Below, one piece after another: positions 34,767 through 44,198 of a DNA stretch of 64,000 nt. This DNA comes from Streptomyces sp. NBC_01723 (lineage in GTDB: Bacteria > Actinomycetota > Actinomycetes > Streptomycetales > Streptomycetaceae), in assembly GCF_036246005.1 (NCBI RefSeq), contig NZ_CP109171.1, positions 2,406,001 through 2,470,000 of the forward strand, given 5' to 3'. Position numbers and translations under genes: made by a program. Position 1 is the stretch's first letter, and every line of letters starts with the position of its first letter. The notes under the pieces are model-generated. The model saw only the letters and a list, made by a program, of their open reading frames with translations. It was not told the DNA's origin and searched no databases.

Positions 34767-36035
34767 CTACCCCTCCGTCGAAGTGGCCGAGGTGGGCGAG
34801 GCGGTGGACGGGGCCGGGCAGGGTGAGCCGGTCGGGGTGGCCGTGGGGTCGGGCGACGGACTACCCGGTTCCGGTGAGCAGTCGTCCGTCGCGGTCGGCG
34901 AAGGGCTCGGGTCGGTCGGGTCCGGCGACGGTGACGGGTTCCCGGTGGGGCTCTCGGTGGGTGTCCCCGTGGGCGGCGTGGAGGGCCCCTGGCTCGTCGG
35001 GGGCCTCGTCGGGGTGGAGGGGCGGCCCGACGGTGCGGGCCGGGAGGGGGAGGGCTCGGCGCCGCCCGGGGTCGTGGTCGGGTCCGGGCCGACGACGATG
35101 CCGTCGTCCTCGCCGCCGCCCTCGCCGTCCCCGCCGTCCCCGCCGTCCAGGGGGGCGGTCGCCGGGGTGTCGCCGCCCGCACCGGGACTCCTGGGGACGA
35201 CGCCCTCGCCGTCGGGCACGGTGTGGACGCCCCGGCTGTAGAACTCCAGCCAGTACCTGACCAGTTGAAGGTAGGAGCGGGAGTTGTTGTAGCTGAGGAC
35301 CGCCCGGTCCAGGTCCGCCGCCCGGCCCAGGTCCCGGTCGCCCGCACACAGGTAGTGTCCGGCCGCCAGGGCCGCGTCGAAGACGTTGTTCGGGTCGGCG
35401 CGGCCGTCATCGTTGCCGTCCGCACCCCAACGGGCCCAGGTGGAGGGCAGGAACTGCATCGGGCCCACCGCCCGGTCGTAGACCGTGTCGCCGTCGTGGG
35501 CGCCCCCGTCCGTGTCCCGGATCAGGGCGAAGCCCCGGCCGTTCAGCGGCGGCCCGGTGATGCGGCTCAGCGTCGTGCCCTTCCGGTCGACCGCGCCGCC
35601 GCGCGCCTGGCCGGACTCGACCTTGCCGATCGCCGCGAGCAGTTCCCAGGGCAGCCGGCAGCCGGGGTCCGTCCTGCCGACGGAGGACCCGGCGGCGCGG
35701 TAGGCGCGCAGCACGGTGGCGGGGATGCCGGACTGGGCGCGGATCGCCCGCCCGAGCACCGGTGGGAGCGGGGTGCCGTGACGCGTCGTCAGGGGCGGGA
35801 GTTCGGTGTGGTAGGAGCCGTCGCCGGGTGGCGCGAGGGCGGCGAACGGGCCGCCCGGCGGCGAGAGGCTCAGGTCGTCGGCGGCCGGTCCGGCGTGGGT
35901 GTCCTTCGCATCCCCGGTGAGTCCTGGGGCCTGGGAGGCGGTGAGGGCCGCCATGGCCGCCACGGCGAGGGCGGTGGTGCGCAGTCTCCTGCGGCTCCGG
36001 CCGGCGTACCGGTGCCGGGCACGGCGTACGGACAT
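34767..36035 (-). CDS. Exported lytic murein transglycosylase (MltB-like), last gene of the mce operon
   Basis: Peptidoglycan lyase of 422 aa. A basic n-region (RRARHRYAGRSRRRLR) and hydrophobic core form a signal peptide or anchor. The transglycosylase domain has catalytic Glu in LAAIGKVESGQARGG and the family motifs VGPMQFLPSTWARWG, DPNNVFDAALAAGHYLC and YNNSRSYLQLV. The final 130 residues are Pro/Ser/Thr-rich, suited to spanning the wall. ATG 36035 follows AGGAG at 9 nt. It lies 49 nt after the last Mce-associated gene on the same strand, so it may open a path in the wall for the Mce complex. Confidence 0.87.
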   Translation of the reverse strand: MSVRRARHRYAGRSRRRLRTTALAVAAMAALTASQAPGLTGDAKDTHAGPAADDLSLSPPGGPFAALAPPGDGSYHTELPPLTTRHGTPLPPVLGRAIRAQSGIPATVLRAYRAAGSSVGRTDPGCRLPWELLAAIGKVESGQARGGAVDRKGTTLSRITGPPLNGRGFALIRDTDGGAHDGDTVYDRAVGPMQFLPSTWARWGADGNDDGRADPNNVFDAALAAGHYLCAGDRDLGRAADLDRAVLSYNNSRSYLQLVRYWLEFYSRGVHTVPDGEGVVPRSPGAGGDTPATAPLDGGDGGDGEGGGEDDGIVVGPDPTTTPGGAEPSPSRPAPSGRPSTPTRPPTSQGPSTPPTGTPTESPTGNPSPSPDPTDPSPSPTATDDCSPEPGSPSPDPTATPTGSPCPAPSTASPTSATSTEG

Positions 36036-36084
36036 GGTCGTCACTCCTGTCGGATCCGTCGGAGACGTTGTGGGAGGGCGGGCC

Positions 36085-36831
36085 TCAGCGGCCGAAGGTG
36101 TCGAGGGCGGAGACCAGCCAGCGTCCGTCGCGGTGCACGACGTCGACGGCGAGCATGGCCGCCGCGTACACGCCCTGGTCCTCGGCGGCGTCCTTCCCCT
36201 GGCCGGCCTTCTCGCCCGCCTTGGTGCCGGTGGTGGCGACACTGCTCTGGTCGGCGTAGACGAGGACCCGGGCCCGGTCGCCGTCGATCCGTTCGACCGC
36301 GCTCTCGGTGACCGTCGTGGTGATCACCGCCTTCTGCCGGTCGGCCCGTTCGCGGACGTCGGCGAGCAGCTCCCGGTGCTGGGCGAGGGCCTTGCCCGTC
36401 AGAAGGTCCCGGGCCGCCTTGTCGAGGGCGCCGGGGTCGGCGTGGTCGTAGGAGAAGAGCCGGTCGACGGCCTTGGTCGTCTGTCCCTTGATCTCGCTGG
36501 TGCGGGCGAGGTCGGTCAGCGCGGTGTTGCCGCGCGCGGGCTCGTCCCGGAGCGCCCCGGCCTCCGCGTGCGCCCAGCCCGCGAAGACGCCGAGGAGCAC
36601 CGTCAGCGCGCAGAGCAGCACCAGGCCCAGTGGCCGGCGCCGTCCGGCCGGGGTGGGCTTCGCCCGCTCGGCCTCGGCGGCGGCCGGCCTCGGCTTCGGC
36701 TTCCGCGCGGAGGGCGGCGGCGCTTCGGCGGCCTCCGGGGACGTCAGGACGGCCGTGCCACCGGAGGTGGGCCGGGTCTCGCGGGCCTGGCGGCGCCGCT
36801 GGCGGTTGATGTGGTGACGGGTCGTCGACAT
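36085..36831 (-). CDS. Mce-associated membrane protein 4
   Basis: Protein of 248 aa with a charged, disordered cytoplasmic N-terminus (about 70 residues, Arg/Pro/Lys-rich), one TM helix (LGLVLLCALTVLLGVFAGWAHA) and a SnoaL/NTF2-like external domain. The domain has the Mam family pattern: RLFSYDHADPGALDKAARDLLTG, then VITTTVTESAVERIDGDRARVLVYAD. Mce-associated proteins are thought to stabilise the Mce complex. It ends 49 nt before the lytic transglycosylase and lies 48 nt after the previous Mam gene. Confidence 0.82.
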   Translation of the reverse strand: MSTTRHHINRQRRRQARETRPTSGGTAVLTSPEAAEAPPPSARKPKPRPAAAEAERAKPTPAGRRRPLGLVLLCALTVLLGVFAGWAHAEAGALRDEPARGNTALTDLARTSEIKGQTTKAVDRLFSYDHADPGALDKAARDLLTGKALAQHRELLADVRERADRQKAVITTTVTESAVERIDGDRARVLVYADQSSVATTGTKAGEKAGQGKDAAEDQGVYAAAMLAVDVVHRDGRWLVSALDTFGR

Positions 36832-36879
36832 GTGCGGTGTCCTCCTCGCTGCGGCCGGCTTCTGCGGGTACGGGACCGG

Positions 36880-37428
36880 TCAGCCGGCCGGCGCGCCGCC
36901 CACGGGTGCCTGGCCCAGGGCGCTCAGCTTCCACCGGCCGTCGGTCCGGGTGAGTTCGCCGAGCATGCGGCTGTCCTTGTCGGACTTCGATCCGTCGGAC
37001 GCCTTGACGGTGACGCGCAGGGCGACCAGCACACGCGCACGGCCGGCGCGGTCGTCGAGTTCGGTGACGGCGCCCGAGAGCACCCTGGCCGTGCTGACCG
37101 TCTTCGCCTCCTTCACCTGGTCGGCGAACTCCGCCCGGCCGGAGGCCAGTTGTTCGTGCAGCTCGCCGGTGGTCGACGACTCCCAGAGGTCCAGGCCCCG
37201 CTGCAGCTCGCGGTGGTCGAGCGTGTTGAGGTTCTGCACGGCCTGCTCCCCGGCGCTGAGCGCCGCGTCCCGCTGCTCGGCGTAGGCGGCCTGCTCGTCG
37301 TGGGCCGCCCCGTACCAGTCCTGGCCCGCCCACGCCGCGAAGCCGCCCGCGACGAGGGTGAGCGCGAGGGCCAGGGCCGGCAGCGGCCGGAGGCGGAGTG
37401 CGGTGCGGACGCGGGCCGCGCGTTTCAT
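36880..37428 (-). CDS. Mce-associated membrane protein 3
   Basis: Protein of 182 aa with a short basic N-terminus, one TM helix (ALALALTLVAGGFAAWAG) and an external NTF2-like domain (QRDAALSAGEQAVQNLNTLDH, then TARVLSGAVTELDDRAGRARVLVALRV). The pattern N-terminal anchor, AA-x-A-G, NL-N-T-LD matches Mam 1 in this operon, so the two are probably recent duplicates of one lineage and Mam 2 and 4 of another. ATG 37428 follows GGGAG; an upstream in-frame ATG is less well placed. Confidence 0.82.
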   Translation of the reverse strand: MKRAARVRTALRLRPLPALALALTLVAGGFAAWAGQDWYGAAHDEQAAYAEQRDAALSAGEQAVQNLNTLDHRELQRGLDLWESSTTGELHEQLASGRAEFADQVKEAKTVSTARVLSGAVTELDDRAGRARVLVALRVTVKASDGSKSDKDSRMLGELTRTDGRWKLSALGQAPVGGAPAG

Positions 37429-37451
37429 GGGTACTCCCGTCTGCCGCATGT

Positions 37452-38132
37452 TCAGCGGGCCTTGAGGTCGACGATCCGCCAGCGGTCGTCCTGGAGCCGT
37501 GCCGTGACCGTGAGTTGGGCCGCGGCGGTGGTGGTCGCGTCCTTGGCCTCGTCCTCGGCGTTGTTTTTGGTGTCGTCCTTGGCGCTTCCGCGTCGGGAGG
37601 TCTGGTCGAGGAAGACCAGCAGGCGGGCCTCGTCGCCGTCGAGTTCGATCACTCCGGTGCGGACGGCCCGGGTGCTCAGGGTGACGCGCTGTTCGGTGAG
37701 GTCGTCGCGGACCCGGGCGAAGAGGGTTTCGTACTGGCGGGCGGCGCGGCCGTCGAGCACGGTGCGTGCGGAGCGCTCGGCGGCCGCGGTGCCGTCCGGT
37801 GTGTAGGAGAAGATCCGGGCGAGGGCGTTGCCCACGTCGCCGGCGACGCGGGAGGTGGCCTCGGTGTCGGTGAGCGCGTGGTTGCGGGCGGGCGCGGCCG
37901 ACCTCACCTGGTGGGCCGCGTAGAAGAAGCCGCAGCCGCCGAGGACGAGGACGGCGGCTGCCGCGGTCGGCACGGCCCGCCGCAGGCGCCCGCCCGGCGG
38001 CCGCCCGGCGGGGACGTCGCCGCGCGCGTCCGCGGGGTCGGTGCCGGTGGCGCGTTCCGCCTCCGGGGCCGGGCCGGTGTCCGTGCCGGGCTCCGGTGCA
38101 CCGCCCCTGCCCAGCAGCCACGTCGGCGTCAT
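37452..38132 (-). CDS. Mce-associated membrane protein 2
   Basis: Protein of 226 aa: Pro/Gly-rich cytoplasmic N-terminus (about 50 residues), TM helix (AVPTAAAAVLVLGGCGFFYAAH) and an external NTF2-like domain (GNALARIFSYTPDGTAAAERSART, then VRTGVIELDGDEARLLVFLD). A Lys/Asp/Asn-rich loop (KDDTKNNAEDEAKD) is inserted before the last strand, similar to the TKAGEKAGQGKDAAED loop of Mam 4. ATG 38132 overlaps the Mam 1 stop (ATGA). Confidence 0.82.
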   Translation of the reverse strand: MTPTWLLGRGGAPEPGTDTGPAPEAERATGTDPADARGDVPAGRPPGGRLRRAVPTAAAAVLVLGGCGFFYAAHQVRSAAPARNHALTDTEATSRVAGDVGNALARIFSYTPDGTAAAERSARTVLDGRAARQYETLFARVRDDLTEQRVTLSTRAVRTGVIELDGDEARLLVFLDQTSRRGSAKDDTKNNAEDEAKDATTTAAAQLTVTARLQDDRWRIVDLKAR

Positions 38133-38644
38133 CGCTCCTCGCCCTCCTTCTCCCCCTCGACCGGTACGGCGCTCAGCGCTCGCACCTTCCACTCCCCCTC
38201 GCCGGTGCGGGCCAGGACCGCCTCCAGGCGCTTGCGGTCGGTGGCCGGCCTCTTCGTCGTGGCGGGCGTGACCTCGACGCGGACCGTGGCGATGAGCTTG
38301 GCCGTGCCGGACCGGGTGTCGAGCGCGGTGACGGCGGCCTCGGTGACCGTGGCGCGCGCCGAGGAGCCCGCGGCGGGCTCGGTGTCGCCGAGTTCCTCGC
38401 GCAGCGGCCCGGTGGAGACGGCGCGCCAGTCCCGGATGCTGCGCTCCGCCCGCTGCCGGGTGGAGGCGTCGAGCGTGGTGAGTACGGCGATGCCCTCGCG
38501 GCCGTCGGCGAGCGCCTCGTCCCGCTCCCTGCCGTACGCGAGCGAGTCGTCGGTGCGCGCCTGGGCGTACGTCCAGGCACCGGTGGCGCAGACGCCGAGG
38601 GCCAGGGCGAGCGCCGCTCCGGTGAGGATCCGCGCCCGCCTCAC
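38129..38644 (-). CDS. Mce-associated membrane protein 1
   Basis: Protein of 171 aa: short N-terminus RRAR, TM helix (ILTGAALALALGVCATGAWTY) and an external NTF2-like domain (REGIAVLTTLDASTRQRAERSIRDWRAV split near residue 50, then VTALDTRSGTAKLIATVRVEV). GTG 38644 overlaps the stop of the sixth mce gene (GTGA), so it is coupled to the Mce proteins directly. Confidence 0.82.
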   Translation of the reverse strand: MRRARILTGAALALALGVCATGAWTYAQARTDDSLAYGRERDEALADGREGIAVLTTLDASTRQRAERSIRDWRAVSTGPLREELGDTEPAAGSSARATVTEAAVTALDTRSGTAKLIATVRVEVTPATTKRPATDRKRLEAVLARTGEGEWKVRALSAVPVEGEKEGEER

Positions 38645-39921
38645 CGCGCACCGCCGGTGGCCGGGGTGAGGAGCGCGGACAGGTCGGACGGTGCCTCGCC
38701 GCTCTGTCCGGGGAGCGCGAGGGCGCCGGGGAGTGCCTCGCCGCCGCCGCTGCCCTTGGTGCCGGCGCCGCCCGAGGGCAGGGAGCCGGGCCGGGCGGGT
38801 TCGGGTACCGCGCCGCCCTTCGGGGCGTTCCCCGAGCCGCGCACGTTGGACCCGCCGGAGGCCGGGGCGGTGCAGGCCGCGTCGGTGTTGAGGGCGGGCG
38901 CGGTGCCGAGGTCGAGGCCGTTGCGGTAGCGCGTGCCGCCGTATCCGTCGGTGCAGGGCAGGGGGGTGAAGAAGGTGACGGCCATGCCGAGGTTCAGCTT
39001 CCCTCCGTCGACGGCGGTGGCACCGGCGGAGACGGCCGCCGGGTACTTCACGAGGAGTTCCTCGATGCCGCGCTGCCGGGTGACGGCGACCTCGGAGGTG
39101 GTGAGGAGGTTGGCGAGGACGACGCCCAGGCTCGGGTCGAGGTCCCGCAGTAGGCCGCTGACCTGGGTGGCGGCTTCGGGGGTGACCGCGAGGAGGCGGC
39201 GCAGGTCGGCGTCCGAGCCCTTGAGGGCGGCGGCCAGTTCCTCGGCTCCGACGGCGAAGCCGCGGATGGCCTCGGACTCCTCGGCCTGGGTGCGCAGGAC
39301 GGTCTCGCCGTCGTTGATGAGCAGCGTGGTGGACGGCAGGGCCCGGTCGGCGGCCTCCACGAAGTCGCTGCCGCTGTCGAGCAGCACCTGGAGGTCGTCG
39401 CCGTGCCCCTCGAATGCCTTGCCGAACTCGTCGACGACCGTGCGCAGATCCTCCAGCGGGACGGAGCCCACGAGGTCGTCGACGCTGGTGAGGACGTCGG
39501 TGACGGGTGCGGGCACCTGGGTGTCGGCCTGTTCGACGCGGGCGCCGTCGGCCAGGTAGGGGGAGCCGTCGCTCTCGGGCCGCAGGTCGATGTACTGCTC
39601 GCCCACGGCGGAGAGCCCGGCGACCACGGCCTTGGTGTCGGCGGGGATGCGGGGCGCGGACTTCTTGATGCGCAGTTCGGCGACGACGCCCTCGGCGGTG
39701 AGGTCGATCGGGCCGACGCGGCCCACCGAGACGCCCCGGTAGGTGACGTCGGAGTGGGTGAACAGCCCGCCGGTGCGCGGTAGTTGTACGTCGACGGTGT
39801 AGTAGTCGGCGACGCCCACGTACCGGCCGAGGTCGGCGTAGCGGATGCCGAGGTAGGAGAGGGCGAGGACGGCGACGAGCAGGAAGGCGAGGTTCTTCAG
39901 CCGTACGGCGAGGGTGATCAC
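38641..39921 (-). CDS. Mce family protein, sixth in the operon (MceF position)
   Basis: Substrate-channel subunit of 426 aa. A short basic cytoplasmic tail and TM helix (LAFLLVAVLALSYLGIRYAD) anchor it. The MCE/MlaD domain follows (YYTVDVQLPRTGGLFTHSDVTYRGVSVGRV), then a long helical domain to residue about 350, and a Gly/Pro/Ser-rich tail of about 70 residues. Six such proteins stack into a tube that carries hydrophobic molecules to the permease. GTG 39921 overlaps the previous stop (GTGA). Confidence 0.93.
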   Translation of the reverse strand: MITLAVRLKNLAFLLVAVLALSYLGIRYADLGRYVGVADYYTVDVQLPRTGGLFTHSDVTYRGVSVGRVGPIDLTAEGVVAELRIKKSAPRIPADTKAVVAGLSAVGEQYIDLRPESDGSPYLADGARVEQADTQVPAPVTDVLTSVDDLVGSVPLEDLRTVVDEFGKAFEGHGDDLQVLLDSGSDFVEAADRALPSTTLLINDGETVLRTQAEESEAIRGFAVGAEELAAALKGSDADLRRLLAVTPEAATQVSGLLRDLDPSLGVVLANLLTTSEVAVTRQRGIEELLVKYPAAVSAGATAVDGGKLNLGMAVTFFTPLPCTDGYGGTRYRNGLDLGTAPALNTDAACTAPASGGSNVRGSGNAPKGGAVPEPARPGSLPSGGAGTKGSGGGEALPGALALPGQSGEAPSDLSALLTPATGGAR

Positions 39922-41078
39922 CCGCGCTCACCTCCGGGCTCGGTCACGGAGGGCAGCGGCAGGGGTGCGGCGGACCGCTGCTCCGCCGGTGCGGAGGACC
40001 GCTTCTTCGCCGGTGTGCCCTCGGGCACGATCGGCGGGATCACCTCGGTGCCGGGCACGGCGACCATGCTCAGGTACGTGTTGAGGTAGTCGCCCTTCAC
40101 ACCGCGCAGCACCTCGTCGGTGAACGGGTAGGTCAGCAGCACCTGGAGCGAGTCGGGCAGGTCCGTGCCCGCGTCGGCGAGCGCCTTCAGTGTCGGCGCG
40201 ACGGCCTTGAGGTCGGCGATCATGTCGTCCTTGCTCGCGTTGATCGTGGAGACGGCGACGCCGGAGAGCGTGTCGAGGGAGCGCAGCATGGTCAGCAGGG
40301 AGCCGCGCTGTTTCTCCAGCGTCTTCAGGCCGGGCGAGAGGCCGGTGAGGACGGTGCCGACGTCCTCCTTGCGGGTGGCGAGGGTGGAGGAGAGCCGGTT
40401 GACGGCGTCGAGGGCGTCGGTGATGTCGCCCCGGTGGTCGTCGAGGTCGCCGACCAGGGTGTTGACCCGCTTGAGCATGGAGCGGACCTCGGGTTCGCGG
40501 CCGCCGAGCGCCGCTCCCAGTTCCCGGGTGATGGTCTTGAGCTGGCTGACGCCGCCGCCGTTGAGCAGCAGGGACAGCGCGCCGAACACCTCTTCGACCT
40601 CGGTGTTGCGCCCGGTGCGGGCCAGCGGGATGACGCTTCCGTCCTCGAGGGGGCCGGCGCCGGTGTCCTCGGCGGGTGCGACGAGCTGGACGTACTTCTC
40701 TCCCAGCAGGCTGGACTGTTCGAGCCGCGCGGTGGTGTCGGCGGGCAGCCGCACCTCGCCGTTGATCTCCATGGTGACGCGGGCCGACCAGTCGTCCTCG
40801 CCGAGTTCGATGCCGGTGACCCGGCCGACGGCCACGTCGTTGACGCGCACCGCGGAGTGCGGGACCAGGCTGAGCACGTCCTGGAGTTCCGCGGTGACGG
40901 TGCGGGGGTGGTCGCCGAGGTCGGCGCCGCCGGGCAGCGGCAGGTCGTCGAGGCCGCCGAAGCCGCGGGGCACGACGGTGATCCCGCCGACGGCCAGGAC
41001 GAAGCCGAGACCGAGGGCGATCAGTCCGCCCGCGGTCAGTCCGGCGGCCCGGCCGGCGGTGAGGGTGCCGCGCTTCAT
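39918..41078 (-). CDS. Mce family protein, fifth in the operon (MceE position)
   Basis: Mce protein of 386 aa with TM helix (LTAGGLIALGLGFVLAVGG), MCE domain (VTAELQDVLSLVPHSAVRVNDVAVGRV) and long helical region (ALDAVNRLSSTLATRKEDVG), ending in a Lys/Ser/Pro-rich tail. In mycobacterial operons the fifth Mce protein is a lipoprotein; here no lipobox Cys is present, so it is anchored by its helix only. ATG 41078 overlaps the previous stop (ATGA). Confidence 0.93.
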   Translation of the reverse strand: MKRGTLTAGRAAGLTAGGLIALGLGFVLAVGGITVVPRGFGGLDDLPLPGGADLGDHPRTVTAELQDVLSLVPHSAVRVNDVAVGRVTGIELGEDDWSARVTMEINGEVRLPADTTARLEQSSLLGEKYVQLVAPAEDTGAGPLEDGSVIPLARTGRNTEVEEVFGALSLLLNGGGVSQLKTITRELGAALGGREPEVRSMLKRVNTLVGDLDDHRGDITDALDAVNRLSSTLATRKEDVGTVLTGLSPGLKTLEKQRGSLLTMLRSLDTLSGVAVSTINASKDDMIADLKAVAPTLKALADAGTDLPDSLQVLLTYPFTDEVLRGVKGDYLNTYLSMVAVPGTEVIPPIVPEGTPAKKRSSAPAEQRSAAPLPLPSVTEPGGERG

Positions 41079-42100
41079 CGGCCGTCTCCCTTCGTCCCGT
41101 CGGTGGCGCCCGTCACGGGAAGCGGCAGCAGGGGGCCGCCGATGCTGATCTCGTTGAGGTTGGCGCGGCCGTCGAGGGTGCGGGTGTCGGGGTTGTAGGC
41201 GTTCACGACGTTGCCCGCAGCCAGTGGTGCCACGTCCAGCGCCTCGGCCAGCGAGGCCCGTTGCTCGACCAGGGTCCGGGTGATGGGGACGAGCCGGTCG
41301 ACGTTCTTCTTCAGCTCGCCCCGGTTGTCCTCGATGAAGGTCTTGACCTGGCCGAGGGCCTTGCCGAGTTCCTCCAGCGCGCCGGTGAGGTCGTCCTTGT
41401 TGTCGGCGAAGAAGCCGACGACCTCGTCCAGGCGTTCCTGGGCGGTGCGCACGTCGGTGTCCTTGTCCTTCAGCATGGTGGTGAAGGTCTGGAGGCTGCT
41501 GAGCGTCTTGAACAGGTCGCCGCTGCTGCCGTCGAGGGTCTTGGCCGCCTTGCCGAACTCCTCGACGCCGGTGCCGATGGCCTCGCCGTTGCCGTCGAGG
41601 TTGGCGGCGCCGGTGCGCAGCAGTTCGGACAGGGCGCCCTCGGAGTTGGCGCCGTCCGGGCCGAGGGCGTCGCCGAGTTCGGTGATGGAGTCGTAGATCT
41701 GGTCGATCTCGACGGGGACGTGGTTGCGGGAGGCGGGCAGGACGGCGCCGTCGGCGAGGGCGGGGCCCCTGGCGTAGGCGGGGGTGAGCTGGACGTAGCG
41801 GTCGGAGACGACGCTCGGTGCGACGACGACGGCCCGCGCGCCCTCGGGGACCCGCACCCCCTCGTCCAGGCGGAGGCCGACGCGGACCGTGGTGCCCTGC
41901 GGCCGCACCGACTCCACCTCGCCGACCCGGACGCCGAGGACGCGCAGGTCGGATCCGGCGTAGACGCCGATGGCGCGGTCGAAGTAGGCGGTGAGGCGGG
42001 TGCCGTCCGCTTCGAGGGCGCGGGCGGTGACCAGTCCGGCGGCCGCGAGCACCACGAGGGCGAGCAGACCGGTGACGATCTTCCGGCGTCGGTTCATCAC
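41075..42100 (-). CDS. Mce family protein, fourth in the operon (MceD position)
   Basis: Mce protein of 341 aa with TM helix (IVTGLLALVVLAAAGLVTARAL), MCE domain (LTAYFDRAIGVYAGSDLRVLGVRVGEV) and a coiled helical domain (FKTLSSLQTFTTMLKDKDTDV, LTGALEELGKALGQVKTFIED). It ends shortly after the helical region, without a long tail. GTG 42100 overlaps the previous stop (GTGA); the next codon is ATG 42097, a possible alternative start. Confidence 0.93.
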   Translation of the reverse strand: MMNRRRKIVTGLLALVVLAAAGLVTARALEADGTRLTAYFDRAIGVYAGSDLRVLGVRVGEVESVRPQGTTVRVGLRLDEGVRVPEGARAVVVAPSVVSDRYVQLTPAYARGPALADGAVLPASRNHVPVEIDQIYDSITELGDALGPDGANSEGALSELLRTGAANLDGNGEAIGTGVEEFGKAAKTLDGSSGDLFKTLSSLQTFTTMLKDKDTDVRTAQERLDEVVGFFADNKDDLTGALEELGKALGQVKTFIEDNRGELKKNVDRLVPITRTLVEQRASLAEALDVAPLAAGNVVNAYNPDTRTLDGRANLNEISIGGPLLPLPVTGATDGTKGDGR

Positions 42101-43137
42101 TCACCGCTCCCCTGGGCCGCGGCCGGCTGTTTCGGCGGCAGGCATCCGGTCTCGGGCTGGGAGGTCTCGGGCAGGTAGGCGCGGGGCACGACGCCGCACA
42201 GGTAGCTGTCGAACCAGCGGCCGTTGCCGAGGGTGTTGCCGACCAGGCGGTAGTACGGGCCGACCAGTGCGAGGGTCTTGCCGAGCTGGGTGTTGTTCTT
42301 CTCCAGGACACCGGTGACGCGGCCGAGCGCCTTGAGGGTCGGGCCGAGCTGCTTCTCGTTGTCCTTGACGAGGCCGCCGAGTTCGATGCCGAGGTCCTGG
42401 CTGCCCTTGAGCAGGGCGCTGATGGCGGCGCGGCGGTCCCGCAGTTCGCCGAGGAGTGAGCCGCCGTCCTCGATGAGGGTCTCGAAGCTGGACTTCTTGT
42501 TCTCCAGGGTGTTGGTGAACTTGGCGCTGCCCTTGAGGAGTTCGGACAGTTCCGAGTCGCGCTTGGAGACGGAGCGGGACAGGTCGGACAGGCCGGTGGC
42601 GGCCTTGCGGACGTGGGGCGGGGAGTCGGCGAAGGTGGCGGAGATAGTCTCGAAGCTCTCCGCGAGCTTCTGGGTGTCGATGTCGTCGACGGTGCCGCTG
42701 AGGTCCTGGAACGCCTGGGTGACGTCGTACGGGGAGGTGGTGCGGGTCAGCGGGATGCGCCTGCCGGGGTCCTGGCGGGCGGCGCCGAGCGGGTCGAGCG
42801 CCAGGTACTTGTCGCCGAGGACGGTCTTGATGGCGATGGCGGCCGTGGTCCGGTCGCCGAGCCAGGCGTCCTCGACCTCGAAGGTGACCTTCACCTTGGG
42901 CCCGTCGAGGGCGACGCCGGTGACCTTGCCGACCTTGACGCCGGCGATGCGCACCTCGTCGCCCTCGTCCAGGCCCGCGGCCTCGGAGAAGTCGGCGCTG
43001 TAGGAGGTGGAGCCGCCGAGCGGCAGCCGGTCCACGTTGTAGACGAGGATGGCGATCACGGCGAGGACGAGCAGTCCGACGAGGCCGACGCCGACGGGGT
43101 CGCGTTCCTTGACGGGCTTGAGGTGCGGGCGCCTCAT
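42097..43137 (-). CDS. Mce family protein, third in the operon (MceC position)
   Basis: Mce protein of 346 aa with TM helix (PVGVGLVGLLVLAVIAILVY), MCE domain (YSADFSEAAGLDEGDEVRIAGVKVGKV) and helical domain, ending in the conserved Mce motif GRWFDSYLCGVVPRAYLPE with a pair of cysteines (SYLC, and C in ETGCLPP) likely to form a disulfide outside. ATG 43137 overlaps the previous stop (ATGA). Confidence 0.94.
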   Translation of the reverse strand: MRRPHLKPVKERDPVGVGLVGLLVLAVIAILVYNVDRLPLGGSTSYSADFSEAAGLDEGDEVRIAGVKVGKVTGVALDGPKVKVTFEVEDAWLGDRTTAAIAIKTVLGDKYLALDPLGAARQDPGRRIPLTRTTSPYDVTQAFQDLSGTVDDIDTQKLAESFETISATFADSPPHVRKAATGLSDLSRSVSKRDSELSELLKGSAKFTNTLENKKSSFETLIEDGGSLLGELRDRRAAISALLKGSQDLGIELGGLVKDNEKQLGPTLKALGRVTGVLEKNNTQLGKTLALVGPYYRLVGNTLGNGRWFDSYLCGVVPRAYLPETSQPETGCLPPKQPAAAQGSGE

Positions 43138-44198
43138 CCGCGGCACCTCGATTCGGTGATCGCGATACCGGTAGGCGGTTCGGAGCCGTCGGAGGTGGTC
43201 ACTCCGCTCACGCGGGCCTCGCAGAGGTAGAGGTTGAACCACGATCCGTAGGAGGACAGGCGCGTCAGGGCGGTCATCTTGGCGGGGGTCCGTTCGAGGA
43301 AGTCCTCGATCTGCGGGGTGTGCTCGCCGAGGTTGGCCGAGAGCCGGCCCAGTTCGCGGATGTCCTTCTTGAGGGGCTCCCGGCCGTCCTCGAAGAGGCC
43401 GGCGGTGACCGTGGTGAGTTCGCCCATGGCCGTGACGGCCTTGCCCAGGGGTTTGCGGTCCTCGTTGAAGCCGGTGACGAGTTGCTGGAGGGTGACGACG
43501 AGGTCGTCGAAGCTGTCCTCGCGGTCGTTGAGGGTGTCCAGGACGGTGGTGAGGTTCTGGACGACCTGGCCGATCACCTTGTCCTTGGCGGCGACGGTCG
43601 TCCCGAGGGAGCCGATGTGGCGGATCAGGCTGTCGACGGTGGCTCCCTCGCCCTGGAGCACCTGCACGATCGACCCGGCGAGTTCGTTGACGTCCTTCGG
43701 GGAGAGCCCCTCGAAGAGCGGCTTGAAGCCGTTGAAGAGCAGGGTCAGGTCGAGCGCGGGCGTGGTGCGGTCGAGCGGGACCGTGCCGCCCTCCGGGAGG
43801 GTGCCGGTGAGGTCGCCGCTGCCGCGGCCGAGGGCGACGTAGCGCTGGCCGACCATGTTGAGGTACTTCACGGCGGCGGTGGTCGACCGGGGCAGCGTGC
43901 GGTCCTCGCTGACGGTGAAGGTGACCTGCGCGGTGCGCCGGTGCACGACGCGTACGTCGGTCACCTCGCCGACCGGCACGCCGGAGATGCGCACGCTGTC
44001 GCCGTCCATGAGCCCGGTGACGTCGGTGAACAGGGCCTTGTAGGTCCGGGCGCCGGAGTCGGAGCCGGCACCGCCGCCGGCGACGCCGAGGCCGAGCACG
44101 GTCGTGGCGAGGGCGGTGACCACCACGAAGACGAGGGACTTGAGCAGCGGCCCGGTCAGCGGGCGGCGCCGGGTGTGCGCGCTGTCGGCACCGGTCAT
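43134..44198 (-). CDS. Mce family protein, second in the operon (MceB position)
   Basis: Mce protein of 354 aa with TM helix (LLKSLVFVVVTALATTVLGLG), MCE domain (YKALFTDVTGLMDGDSVRISGVPVGEV) and helical domain, ending in YGSWFNLYLCEARV with a second Cys near the end (ESRCRG). Like the third protein it keeps the Y-L-C ending typical of MceB/C. ATG 44198 overlaps the previous stop (ATGA). Confidence 0.94.
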   Translation of the reverse strand: MTGADSAHTRRRPLTGPLLKSLVFVVVTALATTVLGLGVAGGGAGSDSGARTYKALFTDVTGLMDGDSVRISGVPVGEVTDVRVVHRRTAQVTFTVSEDRTLPRSTTAAVKYLNMVGQRYVALGRGSGDLTGTLPEGGTVPLDRTTPALDLTLLFNGFKPLFEGLSPKDVNELAGSIVQVLQGEGATVDSLIRHIGSLGTTVAAKDKVIGQVVQNLTTVLDTLNDREDSFDDLVVTLQQLVTGFNEDRKPLGKAVTAMGELTTVTAGLFEDGREPLKKDIRELGRLSANLGEHTPQIEDFLERTPAKMTALTRLSSYGSWFNLYLCEARVSGVTTSDGSEPPTGIAITESRCRG